Source: Pseudomonadota bacterium (GTDB taxonomy: Bacteria; Desulfobacterota; Syntrophobacteria; Syntrophobacterales; Syntrophobacteraceae). From it: DNA of 64,000 nucleotides. Every line of letters starts with the position of its first letter. Position 1 is the stretch's first letter. The notes under the pieces are model-generated. The model worked only from the letters and a program-made list of their open reading frames with translations, did no database searches and was not told the origin of the DNA. A program made the position numbers and the translations under genes. The DNA is taken from positions 5,705 to 69,704 of the forward strand of contig JAEZHY010000301.1 in the NCBI GenBank assembly GCA_023416335.1. Direction: 5' to 3'. Shown in pieces: positions 25,942 to 34,438 of the stretch.

Positions 25942-25970
25942 TTGACAAATCCGGCGTCCGCATATACTTA
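25942..25970 (+). promoter_or_regulatory. Possible promoter of dprA
   Basis: TTGACA (25942-25947) with TATACT at 25963-25968 (15-base spacer) or TACTTA at 25965-25970 (17-base spacer), about 108 bases before the dprA start. The -35 is perfect; the -10 choice is unsure. Confidence 0.35.
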
Positions 25971-26075
25971 TCCTGATCTGATCAAAGCAGCCGTTTGCAC
26001 GCCGATTTGCACGGGCGAAAATGCGTATGAAAAAGCCCGCTCCAGCGTGGGTTGCGCGCGGGAGGGGGATATTCC

Positions 26076-27362
26076 ATGCCATTGAGCACGTACCTTGTCA
26101 ATCCTGACCGGGCTGAAAGGAATTTTGAGCGATCGGGGGAACCGTCGATAACGGGATCATACACCCTTCCTCTTCTTTCGAACGGAGTCATTGCCATACA
26201 GGAAAAGAGCCATTCCTATTCCGGCTCCGACAAATCGGAGCAGAACCGGATCGCCTGGCTTAAGCTCAAGCTTGTCGAGGGTCTGGGCAACCGGTCCATT
26301 TTTCGTCTCCTCGAGGTTTTCGGCTCTCCTGAAAATATCGTGGCAGCGCGCCTGAAAGAACTCTCTTCCGCAGGCATCAACCGGGAAAAACCGCTTCAGG
26401 CATTGGCGGCAAAGCAGTTCCTTCGGGATCCTGAAACGGAGTGGGCGAACCTGAAAAGGCGGAATGTCAGGATGATCTGCCTGGGGGATGAGGACTATCC
26501 GTCCAATCTGGCCGGAATCCCCGATCCGCCGGCAATTCTGTTTTCATCCGGAGCTATCGAACCGAGGGACCTCGTGTCGATTGCCGTGGTCGGTTCGAGA
26601 TTCGCCTCGCCCATGGGGCTCGTCTTCACAGAGAAGCTGTGCTCCGATCTTGCCCGTTGCGGTGTGACCGTCGTAAGCGGCTTTGCTGTCGGTATAGACA
26701 GCGCCGCTCATCGGGGCGCCCTGAAGGCACGGGGCAGGACCCTGGCGGTACTGGGCTGCGGTCTGGATATAAACTATCCGTCTATTAATGCGGACCTGCG
26801 GCGGGATATCCTTGGGACCGGAGCGCTCTTGACCGAGTTTCTGCTCGGAACGCCTCCCGCCCCCGGCCATTTTCCGGCAAGAAACCGGATCATCAGCGGT
26901 CTTTCGCTCGGGGTCGTGGTCGTTGAGGCCGCGGAAAGAAGCGGGTCGCTCATTACGGCCCGTCTGGCGCTGGAGCAGGGAAGGGAAGTGTTTGCGGTCC
27001 CCGGAATGGCGCAGAGTCAGCGGAGCATCGGGCCGAACAGACTGCTCAAACAGGGAGCTAAACTGGTTGAAGGTGTCGAAGATATTCTGGAGGAAATACG
27101 GCCTCTTCTCCGTCCGGGGATGGGCGGAGCGGTACCGCTTCGCGAAGAGCCGGGCAGCGCCGATTTACAGGGAGCCAGTACCGAAGAAAGAAGACTCTTA
27201 AGAATTCTGGACAAGACTCCGAAACACATAGATGAACTGGCACATGAGACCGGGGTCCCCGTACAACGGATCGCGGCCGTGCTGCTCGAATGCGAACTCA
27301 GGGGGCTTGTCGTACAATTGCCGGGAAAATATTTTATATCGAGCAGTCGGCAAAACATATAA
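26076..27362 (+). CDS. dprA: DNA-processing protein DprA (Smf)
   Basis: A 428-residue DprA, which loads RecA on incoming single-stranded DNA in transformation. N-terminal HhH/SAM-like region (about 50-120), Rossmann core with VAVVGSRFASPMG, VVSGFAVGIDSAAHRGAL, TLAVLGCGLDINYP and SGSLITARLALEQGREVFAVPG, and a C-terminal winged helix (about 355-420). About 45 extra N-terminal residues are not family-like. ATG at 26076 follows GGAGGGGG. It heads a run dprA-topA-pilD-rsmE. Confidence 0.93.
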   Translation: MPLSTYLVNPDRAERNFERSGEPSITGSYTLPLLSNGVIAIQEKSHSYSGSDKSEQNRIAWLKLKLVEGLGNRSIFRLLEVFGSPENIVAARLKELSSAGINREKPLQALAAKQFLRDPETEWANLKRRNVRMICLGDEDYPSNLAGIPDPPAILFSSGAIEPRDLVSIAVVGSRFASPMGLVFTEKLCSDLARCGVTVVSGFAVGIDSAAHRGALKARGRTLAVLGCGLDINYPSINADLRRDILGTGALLTEFLLGTPPAPGHFPARNRIISGLSLGVVVVEAAERSGSLITARLALEQGREVFAVPGMAQSQRSIGPNRLLKQGAKLVEGVEDILEEIRPLLRPGMGGAVPLREEPGSADLQGASTEERRLLRILDKTPKHIDELAHETGVPVQRIAAVLLECELRGLVVQLPGKYFISSSRQNI

Positions 27363-27379
27363 CCAGAGGTGATTGTTAC

Positions 27380-29674
27380 ATGTCCAAAGCGCTTTTGATC
27401 GTTGAATCTCCAACAAAAGCAAAGACCCTGGAGCGATATCTCGGGAAAGACTATATCGTCAAGGCCTCCGTCGGTCACATCAAAGATCTTCCGGGCAATA
27501 AACTGGGAATAGACGTGGAGAAGGAATTCAAACCGGAATACCACGTCATGCGCGGAAAGAAGAAGGTACTGGACGATCTCAAGAAGGCTGCATCCAAAGC
27601 TGATACCGTCTATCTCGGGCCTGACCCCGACAGGGAAGGGGAGGCGATTGCCTGGCATATTGCCGAAGAGATCGGGATTGAAGATAAGCCGATGCGCAGG
27701 GTGCTCTTCTACGAACTTACGCACAAGGCCATCCTGGAGGCGCTCGAAAAACCGAACGAGTTGAACCGCAAGCTCTACGAAGCCCAGCAGGCAAGAAGAA
27801 TACTCGACCGCCTGGTGGGGTACATGATTTCCCCGATCCTTTGGGAGAAAGTGCGAAGAGGCCTGAGCGCCGGGAGGGTGCAATCGGTTGCTCTCCGGCT
27901 CATTTGCGAGCGGGAAAAAGAAATCCAGCAGTTCGAAAAAGAGGAATACTGGACGATCGATGCGCGTTTGACACCTCGTGCCGACTCGGCGTCCGGAGAA
28001 TTTCCTTTCGGCGCGCAACTCATAAAGTTCAAAAAGAAGAAGTGCACGATCGGGAATCAGGCGGAAGCCGAACAACACGTCGAAGCCCTTCGCAGACTTC
28101 TCTATACAGTAGGCAAGGTCGAAAAGAAGGAGCGTCAGAGAAGGCCGTCGCCGCCTTTCATTACCAGTACGCTCCAGCAGGACGCTGCCAGGAGATTTCA
28201 TTACTCGGCCAAGCAGACGATGAGCATCGCCCAGAAGCTCTATGAAGGTATGGAAGTCGGCAAAGACGGGGCTGTCGGCCTGATCACGTATATGCGAACC
28301 GATTCGACGCGACTTTCACAGGACGCGGTCCAGGCTGCAAGGGATTTTATCGCGGAGAAGTGGGGGCAAAATTATCTGCCTTCGAAACCTGTCGCCTACA
28401 AATCCAAGGAGACGGCGCAGGGAGCGCATGAGGCGATTCGCCCGACGGACGTCAACCGGACGCCGGAGAGCATGTCAAAATTTCTGACAAAGGAACAGCT
28501 GAACCTCTACACCCTTATCTGGAAGAGGTTCGTTGCCTGCCAGATGTCGCCTGCCCTGATAAATCAGACCACCATAGATATCACGGCCGATGACTACGTG
28601 CTGCGGACGACCGGTTCGACCGTTGCGTTTCCCGGTTTTCTGACGCTTTACGAAGAAGGGAAGGACGAACCGGAAGACGAAAAGGGCGAAGTGCGCCTCC
28701 CGGAACTCGCGGACGGCCAACCTCTGGATCTTCTCGGGATCGATCCGAAGCAGCATTTCACGCAGCCTCCGCCGCGGTTTACGGAAGCGACCCTGATAAA
28801 GACTCTCGAGGATCTCGGAATCGGCCGCCCCAGCACCTACGCCACCATTATCTCCACCATCCTGGAGCGAGAATACGTGTTACGGCAGAAGCAACGCCTG
28901 TCTCCGACCGAATTGGGGATGATCATCGACCACCTGCTGGAAGCCAATTTCCCCAACATCGTGGATGTGGCGTTTACTGCAAACATGGAAAAAGGCCTCG
29001 ATGAGATAGAAAAAGGGGCCAATCCGCCTTTGCGCCTGCTGAATGAATTCTATGGCGACTTCTCCAAGACGTTGGATTCCGCGAGAAGCGGCATGCTGAA
29101 CCTGAAGAGTGCAGGCTGGCCGACGGAACTGAATTGTCCCTGCTGCAGTCAGCCGCTCAAAATCCGTTTCAGCCGGAACGGGCCGTTCCTTGCCTGCAGC
29201 GGATACCCGGAATGTTCCTTCACCTCGGATTACGAACGGGATGAGAAGGGGCATGTTCACGTGGTGGAAACTCAGAAGAAGACAGTGGAGACCGGAGAAG
29301 TCTGCGAAAAATGCGGGTCGCCGATGGTCATGAAAACCGGCAGGTACGGGAACTTCCTTGCCTGCAGCGGTTATCCGAAATGCCGGAACACCCGGCCGGT
29401 TTCCAGCGGCATTCACTGCCCGAGGGAGGGCTGCACGGGCGAACTCGTCGAGCGCATGAGCCGGCGCGGGCGCTTTTACGGATGCAATAAGTATCCGGAG
29501 TGTAAAATGGTGTTCCAGGGTGAGCCTGCTCGCGAAGAATGCCCGGTATGCGGTGCGCCGCTTTTCAGAAGAGCGGCAAAGACGGGAAATGGGACCCTTT
29601 TTTGCATAAACCCATCGTGCAAGTACAAGAAGAAAGAGGAGCAGGAAAACAATATGGCGAGCGGCGGGGAGTAA
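27380..29674 (+). CDS. topA: DNA topoisomerase I
   Basis: A 764-residue type IA topoisomerase, which relaxes negative supercoils. Toprim domain at the N-terminus (LLIVESPTKAKTLERYLG; GPDPDREGEAIAWH with the metal acids), active-site Tyr in LITYMRTDSTRLS, and a C-terminal array of four Cys4 zinc modules (from about residue 585: CPCC/CSGYPEC, CEKC/CSGYPKC, CPREGC/CNKYPEC, CPVC/CINPSC). ATG at 27380 has AGAGGTGA upstream and lies 17 bases after dprA. Confidence 0.96.
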   Translation: MSKALLIVESPTKAKTLERYLGKDYIVKASVGHIKDLPGNKLGIDVEKEFKPEYHVMRGKKKVLDDLKKAASKADTVYLGPDPDREGEAIAWHIAEEIGIEDKPMRRVLFYELTHKAILEALEKPNELNRKLYEAQQARRILDRLVGYMISPILWEKVRRGLSAGRVQSVALRLICEREKEIQQFEKEEYWTIDARLTPRADSASGEFPFGAQLIKFKKKKCTIGNQAEAEQHVEALRRLLYTVGKVEKKERQRRPSPPFITSTLQQDAARRFHYSAKQTMSIAQKLYEGMEVGKDGAVGLITYMRTDSTRLSQDAVQAARDFIAEKWGQNYLPSKPVAYKSKETAQGAHEAIRPTDVNRTPESMSKFLTKEQLNLYTLIWKRFVACQMSPALINQTTIDITADDYVLRTTGSTVAFPGFLTLYEEGKDEPEDEKGEVRLPELADGQPLDLLGIDPKQHFTQPPPRFTEATLIKTLEDLGIGRPSTYATIISTILEREYVLRQKQRLSPTELGMIIDHLLEANFPNIVDVAFTANMEKGLDEIEKGANPPLRLLNEFYGDFSKTLDSARSGMLNLKSAGWPTELNCPCCSQPLKIRFSRNGPFLACSGYPECSFTSDYERDEKGHVHVVETQKKTVETGEVCEKCGSPMVMKTGRYGNFLACSGYPKCRNTRPVSSGIHCPREGCTGELVERMSRRGRFYGCNKYPECKMVFQGEPAREECPVCGAPLFRRAAKTGNGTLFCINPSCKYKKKEEQENNMASGGE

Positions 29675-29676
29675 AG

Positions 29677-30471
29677 ATGGAGTTGGTTTATGCCGGGCCG
29701 GTTTATGAGCAGATAGTGGCCTTCTGGCTGGGGTGCTGCCTGGGTAGCTTCTATAACGTAATCATATACCGGCTGCCGCTGAATCAGTCGCTTGTCTATC
29801 CCGGGTCGCGGTGTCCGGGATGTGGAAATGAGATCCGCTGGTACGACAACATTCCCATCTTCAGTTACCTGCTCCTGGGAGGCAAGTGCCGGAACTGCAA
29901 GGCTTCGATTTCCGTGCGGTACCCGATCGTTGAAGCACTGACGGGCCTGATTGCCCTGATGCTGTACCGACGCTATGGACTTCACCCGCAATTTGGAATC
30001 GAATTCGTATTCTTCTCCCTCCTGTTGATAATCGCGTTCATCGACCTGGATACTCAAATCATCCCGAATGTGCTCTCACTTTCAGGAATCGTGCTTGGTG
30101 TGTTTTTTTCCTTTTTTACTCCCAGGCTTACCTGGGTGGATTCGCTTCTCGGGGCCTTTCTGGGAGGCGGACTGCTCTATCTGATCGCGGTCGGATATGC
30201 GTTCATACGGAAGCAGGAAGGCATGGGAGGCGGCGATATCAAGCTGCTCGGCATGATTGGAGCATTCCTGGGATGGCCCGGAGTCGTTTTTACCGTACTG
30301 GCCTCCTCCGTGTCCGGCATGATTATTGCTCTTCCTTTTATGTTGAAAAAAGGCGTAGGCCTTGGCGCCAGGATACCTTACGGACCTTTTCTCGCACTTG
30401 GTGCCGTCGTGTATCTCTTTTGGGGGCAACTCTTCTACAACTGGTACTTTAACGAGTTGCTCGGGATGTAG
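29677..30471 (+). CDS. pilD: Prepilin leader peptidase / N-methyltransferase
   Basis: A 264-residue polytopic inner-membrane aspartyl protease for type IV pilins or type II secretion pseudopilins. The N-terminal cytoplasmic domain has C46-x2-C49 and C71-x2-C74 (zinc, methyltransferase part); the two catalytic Asp are in IDLDTQIIPN and GGGDIKLLG. About eight hydrophobic segments. It starts two bases after topA with GGGGAG. Its pilin substrates are not in this window; near dprA it would fit natural transformation, which is inference. Confidence 0.93.
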   Translation: MELVYAGPVYEQIVAFWLGCCLGSFYNVIIYRLPLNQSLVYPGSRCPGCGNEIRWYDNIPIFSYLLLGGKCRNCKASISVRYPIVEALTGLIALMLYRRYGLHPQFGIEFVFFSLLLIIAFIDLDTQIIPNVLSLSGIVLGVFFSFFTPRLTWVDSLLGAFLGGGLLYLIAVGYAFIRKQEGMGGGDIKLLGMIGAFLGWPGVVFTVLASSVSGMIIALPFMLKKGVGLGARIPYGPFLALGAVVYLFWGQLFYNWYFNELLGM

Positions 30472-30477
30472 GTTCCG

Positions 30478-31272
30478 ATGACCCGCAGGTGCTTCTTTGT
30501 CAATGAGATCGACGTTGACGCTCAGACCGTCAATCTTCCAACGCAGGCGTCGCATCATCTCGAAAATGTCCTGCGCCTGAAAGCGGGGGACGCGATCGAA
30601 ATCCGGGACGGTCTCGGGCGTGCCTGGGCTGGTGAAATAGCCGGAATAAAGAAGGGCAGTGTGTCCGTCCGGCTTCTGGGAGAGCGCGATTTCCCGGGTG
30701 TCGAGTCGCCCCTGGGAATCTCGCTGGCGCTTGGGCTGGCCCGATCCGACATCATGGATCTGGTGGTGCGGCAGGCAACGGAGATGGGAGTCTCGCGACT
30801 CCTTGCGTTCCGGGCTGCGAGAAGCCAGTATGGACTTGCCGGGAACCAGGCGGAAAAGAAGAAGGAGCGCTGGTTGAAAATCGCCCGGGAGGCGATGTGC
30901 CAGTGCGGAAGAACGAGAGTGCCGGAAATTGCGGTTTTCGAAGATCTCGACCGCTTTCTTGCCTTAATTTCGCAGGAATCGGAACCGGGACCGCAACTGA
31001 AAATATTTGCACGGGAAGGAGAATCGGACAGGGGGCTTGAGATGCTCAGGCAATCATGGCCGCAGTGTGCGGGGGTAGTGGGTGCGATCGGCCCTGAAGG
31101 CGGCTGGGAGAGTTCCGAAGCCGCCCGGCTTGAGGGAGCAGGCTTTCTTCCCGTTCATCTTGGACCGAGAGTTTTGCGTTACGAAACAGCTGCTATCGCT
31201 CTGATTTCCTCGATCCAGCTCCTCTGGGGCGATATGGGGGAAACCAAGGACAAGAGGGGGCGACAAGGATGA
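30478..31272 (+). CDS. rsmE: 16S rRNA m3U1498 methyltransferase
   Basis: A 264-residue RsmE: N-terminal PUA-like domain (RCFFVNEIDVDAQTV, HHLENVLRLKAGDAIEI) and SPOUT methyltransferase domain with the knot motifs GAIGPEGGWESSEAA and LGPRVLRYETAAIALI. It modifies U1498 of 16S rRNA. Six bases after pilD; its ATG lacks a strong ribosome site. Confidence 0.93.
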   Translation: MTRRCFFVNEIDVDAQTVNLPTQASHHLENVLRLKAGDAIEIRDGLGRAWAGEIAGIKKGSVSVRLLGERDFPGVESPLGISLALGLARSDIMDLVVRQATEMGVSRLLAFRAARSQYGLAGNQAEKKKERWLKIAREAMCQCGRTRVPEIAVFEDLDRFLALISQESEPGPQLKIFAREGESDRGLEMLRQSWPQCAGVVGAIGPEGGWESSEAARLEGAGFLPVHLGPRVLRYETAAIALISSIQLLWGDMGETKDKRGRQG

Positions 31273-32045
31273 AGTGCACTAAATGCGGTTTTGTAAGTTT
31301 CGATTACCTATCCGAATGCCGGAAATGCGGGACCGATATCTCTGCGGCAAGAGACCTGTTGGGTTTTTCTTCCGTAAAGCCTTCAGTCCCGTCCCTCCTG
31401 GGATCGCTCCTGGGGAAGTCCGCTCCTCTGCCTGAACCTGGGCCTCTCTCCGTGGAAGAGCCTGCTGCTTTGCCCACGTTCGACTTCGAGGAAGAACCGG
31501 AAATCGCCGATGGTTTCAAACTTGTCGATTCCGAAGCCGATGGAGGCGCGCCCGGCCTGGTCACGGCTCCTCTTCCCGAATCCGATGAAGGCGAGGAGGA
31601 TTTCAGCCTTCTCGATCTCACGGACGACGAACTCGACCTGCTCATTGACAAAGACCAGAATCCGGCAGAGCGGCCGGTTCCCGCGCAGGTTGTGGCGAGA
31701 GGAGGCCCGGGAGCGGGCGGTTTGATCCCGGATTTTAATATCGACTCACTCCCCGGTTTGTCGGCGAAGCCCGAGCAGCCTGCCCCTGCGGCAAAGCCTG
31801 CCGCAGCAGCACCCAGGCAGCCGGGCGAAGCCGCTGCGGAAGACGATTTTGTAATTGAACTTTCGGAAAAGGATCTTCAGTCTCTGCTCACAGATCTCGG
31901 AGAAGTGCCGGAATCCGACGCGGCCAAAAAAACTGCCGCTCCTGAAGAACCGAAAGGCGATCTGGACGAGCTGGTCCTGGAACTCGACAAGCTCGGCAAT
32001 TTCAAGCTCGATCCCGAAGAACCGCCGGCGGGGCAGAAGAAGTAA
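31269..32045 (+). CDS. Zinc-ribbon protein with long acidic, disordered tail
   Basis: A 258-residue protein. Residues 1-25 form a Cys4 ribbon (MKCTKCGF, ECRKCGTD). The rest is Glu/Asp/Pro/Ala-rich and low in complexity, with short hydrophobic-acidic repeats such as DFSLLDLTDDELDLLIDK, DFVIELSEKDLQSLLTDL and DELVLELDKLGNFKL, which look like binding motifs in a disordered chain. No family recognised. Its ATG overlaps the rsmE stop (ATGA). Confidence 0.7.
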   Translation: MKCTKCGFVSFDYLSECRKCGTDISAARDLLGFSSVKPSVPSLLGSLLGKSAPLPEPGPLSVEEPAALPTFDFEEEPEIADGFKLVDSEADGGAPGLVTAPLPESDEGEEDFSLLDLTDDELDLLIDKDQNPAERPVPAQVVARGGPGAGGLIPDFNIDSLPGLSAKPEQPAPAAKPAAAAPRQPGEAAAEDDFVIELSEKDLQSLLTDLGEVPESDAAKKTAAPEEPKGDLDELVLELDKLGNFKLDPEEPPAGQKK

Positions 32046-32164
32046 CAGATCTTTGTCCATTAGCCGTTCTTGGCGTTCTCCGTCCGCCTTCGCCGCTGTC
32101 GAGGCATCGATCCGGGTATCCGTCGTAAAATTGATGCCCCGGATAAATTGCGAAACAAAAAAGG

Positions 32165-32193
32165 TTGACACCGGTTCTCCGTTTTACTAATAT
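32165..32193 (+). promoter_or_regulatory. Sigma-70 promoter of tRNA-Phe
   Basis: TTGACA (32165-32170), 17-base spacer, TAATAT (32188-32193), 13 bases before the tRNA. A near-consensus stable-RNA promoter. Confidence 0.8.
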
Positions 32194-32205
32194 GCAAAGG
32201 GTTAT

Positions 32206-32278
32206 GGCGAGGTAGCTCAGTCGGTAGAGCAGTGGACTGAAAATCCTCGTGTCCTCAGTTCGATTCTGAGCCTCGCCA
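32206..32278 (+). tRNA. tRNA-Phe (GAA)
   Basis: A 73-nt cloverleaf without encoded CCA: acceptor GGCGAGG/CCTCGCC, D stem GCTC/GAGC, anticodon loop CTGAAAA (anticodon GAA), T stem CTCAG/CTGAG with loop TTCGATT, discriminator A. The anticodon stem GTGGA/TCCTC has a U28-U42 mismatch, where tRNA-Phe normally has a pair. Own promoter and terminator flank it. Confidence 0.95.
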
Positions 32279-32287
32279 CTCCAAAAT

Positions 32288-32325
32288 AAGGCACTCAGCG
32301 AGAAATCGTTGAGTGCCTTTGTTGT
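32288..32325 (+). terminator. tRNA-Phe terminator; first copy of the 33-nt direct repeat
   Basis: A 14-pair stem closed by a GAAA tetraloop (AAGGCACTCAGCGA / TCGTTGAGTGCCTT), followed by TGTTGTTTT. The 33 bases 32288-32320 recur exactly at 42451-42483. Confidence 0.85.
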
Positions 32326-32986
32326 TTTGTGGGTCTTGAAGCCGATTTTTACAACCATACTGCAGCTGGTGATTCCATAGTTGTTAGGTATATAATAAGC
32401 CAATAGAGAGTGCAGCAGGCAAACGGGGGCGGCGTGGGGCTTTTGAGCAGACGAATCTGACTTGTCCACGAGCGTTCCCTGGTGCTTGCCATTTTGCAAT
32501 GATCCGGCGCCGGGATCGATGGCTTCACAGGGCCGAAAACCATGCAGTACAAAGTCGCCTCTACTCGGGGTGCGGCGTTGGCATGTTGTTGATCGAGTCT
32601 CCAATCCATTCCCGAAGAGTCATACAATATAATCGCCGATGTTGCGATACCCGGTAGAGAGGGTGCCGGTGCGTTGCTTCTACGCCTCTCGGATATCCGG
32701 TGCTTTGGAAATCGACCTGCGAAAATCGGCGGCAGTGGTCAGGAAATGGCAAGGCACGGCGGCGGGGAGGGGGCTGTAAGCGACACCCCCCTATCCCCGT
32801 CCGAGGTGTTGCCGCCGGCTCAGTGCGGGTCTCATCCGCTCCGTTAAAGCTTACCATTTTTCTATACGATTTTTTTCACATGGGAAAACAATTAAGGCCT
32901 TGACACCGGACAACCGATTATTTAAACAGATAGTTGACTCATCTGCCAAGTGTAGAAGGAGCAGCAGAGGCCCTATGACATCCGTG
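32326..32986. other. Non-coding left part of island
   Basis: No supported gene in about 660 bases. Around 32747-32815 lies a GC-rich inverted repeat (GGGGAGGGGG / CCCCCCTATCCCC, loop CTGTAAGCGACA) flanked by GGCGGC/GCCGCC. At about 32968-33001 a hairpin (AGGCCCTATGACA / TGTCACGGGGCTT) overlaps the end of the nuclease-like gene. The weak open frames on both strands look accidental. Confidence 0.4.
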
Positions 32987-33478
32987 TCACGGGGCTTTGG
33001 TCTTTTTACTCCAGTATTCATCTCTTTCCTTCTCAAAAGTTCTTTTTCGCCTCTCTTTCAAGCAATAAGCCGTTTTGAGGAGGTAGTAATTGCTGCGTTT
33101 TGCGAGAACAACCGCGAAATCATAGTCCTCTGCCCAAATCACCACGTTAGTTTTGGACCCACGCTTGCTTTCCCACCATGAGAATTTTTCTTGGCCTGCG
33201 AGTTTTATAGTCCAGGCAATCCAGCGAATACGTTCACAACGCTCCATATCCGGAATGCGGTCATCTTCGTTTCGGTTTTCGGGGCTTGGGGCTTCCGATA
33301 TGACGTGCCAAAAACTAAACCCTTTGCCATTATGCTCGGGCATGAACTTAGTGCGCACGGGTAATTGTCTAAACAAAAGGTCGCCATTTACGATTGTGTC
33401 AAGGTATTCCTGGTACAGTATATCCAGATAGGGTTCCCATCTGCCCTCAAACTGAAGTAACAGAGGAGGTCCACTCAT
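32987..33478 (-). CDS. Small basic protein, possible RelE/PBECR-like nuclease
   Basis: A 163-residue protein. The second half has the pattern of phage-type Barnase/EndoU/RelE-like toxins: ERCERIRWIAWTIKL, then DYDFAVVLAKRSNYYLLKTAYCL and a basic C-terminus (KERRKRTFEKERDEYWSKK). This is resemblance only, so enzymatic activity is inference. It begins three bases after the stop of the DUF3800-like gene, so both form one operon. No separate antitoxin gene is evident, unless the DUF3800-like protein plays that part. Confidence 0.55.
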   Translation of the reverse strand: MSGPPLLLQFEGRWEPYLDILYQEYLDTIVNGDLLFRQLPVRTKFMPEHNGKGFSFWHVISEAPSPENRNEDDRIPDMERCERIRWIAWTIKLAGQEKFSWWESKRGSKTNVVIWAEDYDFAVVLAKRSNYYLLKTAYCLKERRKRTFEKERDEYWSKKTKAP

Positions 33479-33481
33479 GCT

Positions 33482-34183
33482 TTATCCCTGAGATTGCCAG
33501 ACAAAAACATTAAATTTTTGCTCTCGGGGGAGAGTGGAACGCAGAAGGCTGTGCCTTGATCTTGCACGTATGCGGTCAATAATCGCTATTTTAGCGTCAC
33601 TGCCCACATTACCCCGGTGAAGATAGGAAAGGGCACCGATAAGGAGGTCAGTCATTTGAATAAGCATGACTTCATGGGACCGTACTAGCTGTATGTCTTG
33701 GATTATGTGACGGTCGAAATCCAGGTGGCTATTACTGAGGACACTATGAAGCTTATCAACCTTTCTCTGCCCTCGCGAGTCCTTTATATCCAGGAAAATG
33801 CGAAAGCGATGTTCGGAGTCAATTAAATAAGTAAGTAGCCAATACCACATCTTATAGTAAAAATCATCGTGGGTTTGATGGAATTTCTCGTGATCGAGGA
33901 TTGATTTATCCGGAACAACAACCCCTCTGAAATGCAGCAAAGGATTATCAAAAAAGAAGTCTATAAGGGAAAGATAGAAGTCGAGTTTACCCGGAGAGAG
34001 TTTTGTCCACTTTATTTCGAAAGTGGGAGATAGTCCAAAATGCCGTTTAATGGACTTTATGTTCTCCCCGAGAGCGGATCGATGAGCAGCATCACACCAA
34101 ACAGCACCGAGCACCATTACCCGTTGGTGGTCGTGCTGAAGGTGGCATGATTCATCGCAATAGATATGTACCGTATTACTCAA
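33482..34183 (-). CDS. DUF3800-like protein (putative RNase H fold)
   Basis: A 233-residue protein opening with VHIYCDESCHL, the IYxDES motif of DUF3800; further acidic residues are in FLDIKDSRG and VMLIQMTDLLIGAL, consistent with an RNase H-like metal site. The family is common on mobile and defence islands. Start is a TTG at 34183 (GCGAGG upstream). It is divergent from the type I restriction operon and first gene of the pair with the small nuclease-like protein. Confidence 0.75.
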   Translation of the reverse strand: MSNTVHIYCDESCHLQHDHQRVMVLGAVWCDAAHRSALGENIKSIKRHFGLSPTFEIKWTKLSPGKLDFYLSLIDFFFDNPLLHFRGVVVPDKSILDHEKFHQTHDDFYYKMWYWLLTYLIDSEHRFRIFLDIKDSRGQRKVDKLHSVLSNSHLDFDRHIIQDIQLVRSHEVMLIQMTDLLIGALSYLHRGNVGSDAKIAIIDRIRARSRHSLLRSTLPREQKFNVFVWQSQG

Positions 34184-34438
34184 GGTATGCCTCGCCGGAC
34201 ATGCTCCAAACTCGCTAAGAGATGAAGGCCTGACTATACCACAACAGAAAAGGAAGCGGCTTAAAATCTGTCTCCCCTGCTCTCTAATGCGCGCAAGAGG
34301 GTCGCATTAGTGGACGCAAGCTCCCATCAGCCTGTGTAGCTTTAGGATGACCGCAGACTACCATTGTGAGTAGGTCGGTCATGTGGTATTCCTGCTGCTC
34401 CCCGACCTGAATAGTATTACTTAAATCAAGGATGTTAC
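34184..34438. promoter_or_regulatory. Divergent spacer before hsdM, no clear promoter
   Basis: 255 bases between the DUF3800-like gene and hsdM. It should hold promoters for both directions, but I see only a weak TATTAC (34415-34420) and no matching -35. Confidence 0.3.

Noticed and set aside
32002..32604. Minus-strand open frame across tRNA-Phe
   Set aside because: It contains the peptide typical of an antisense read through tRNA-Phe and has no independent support.
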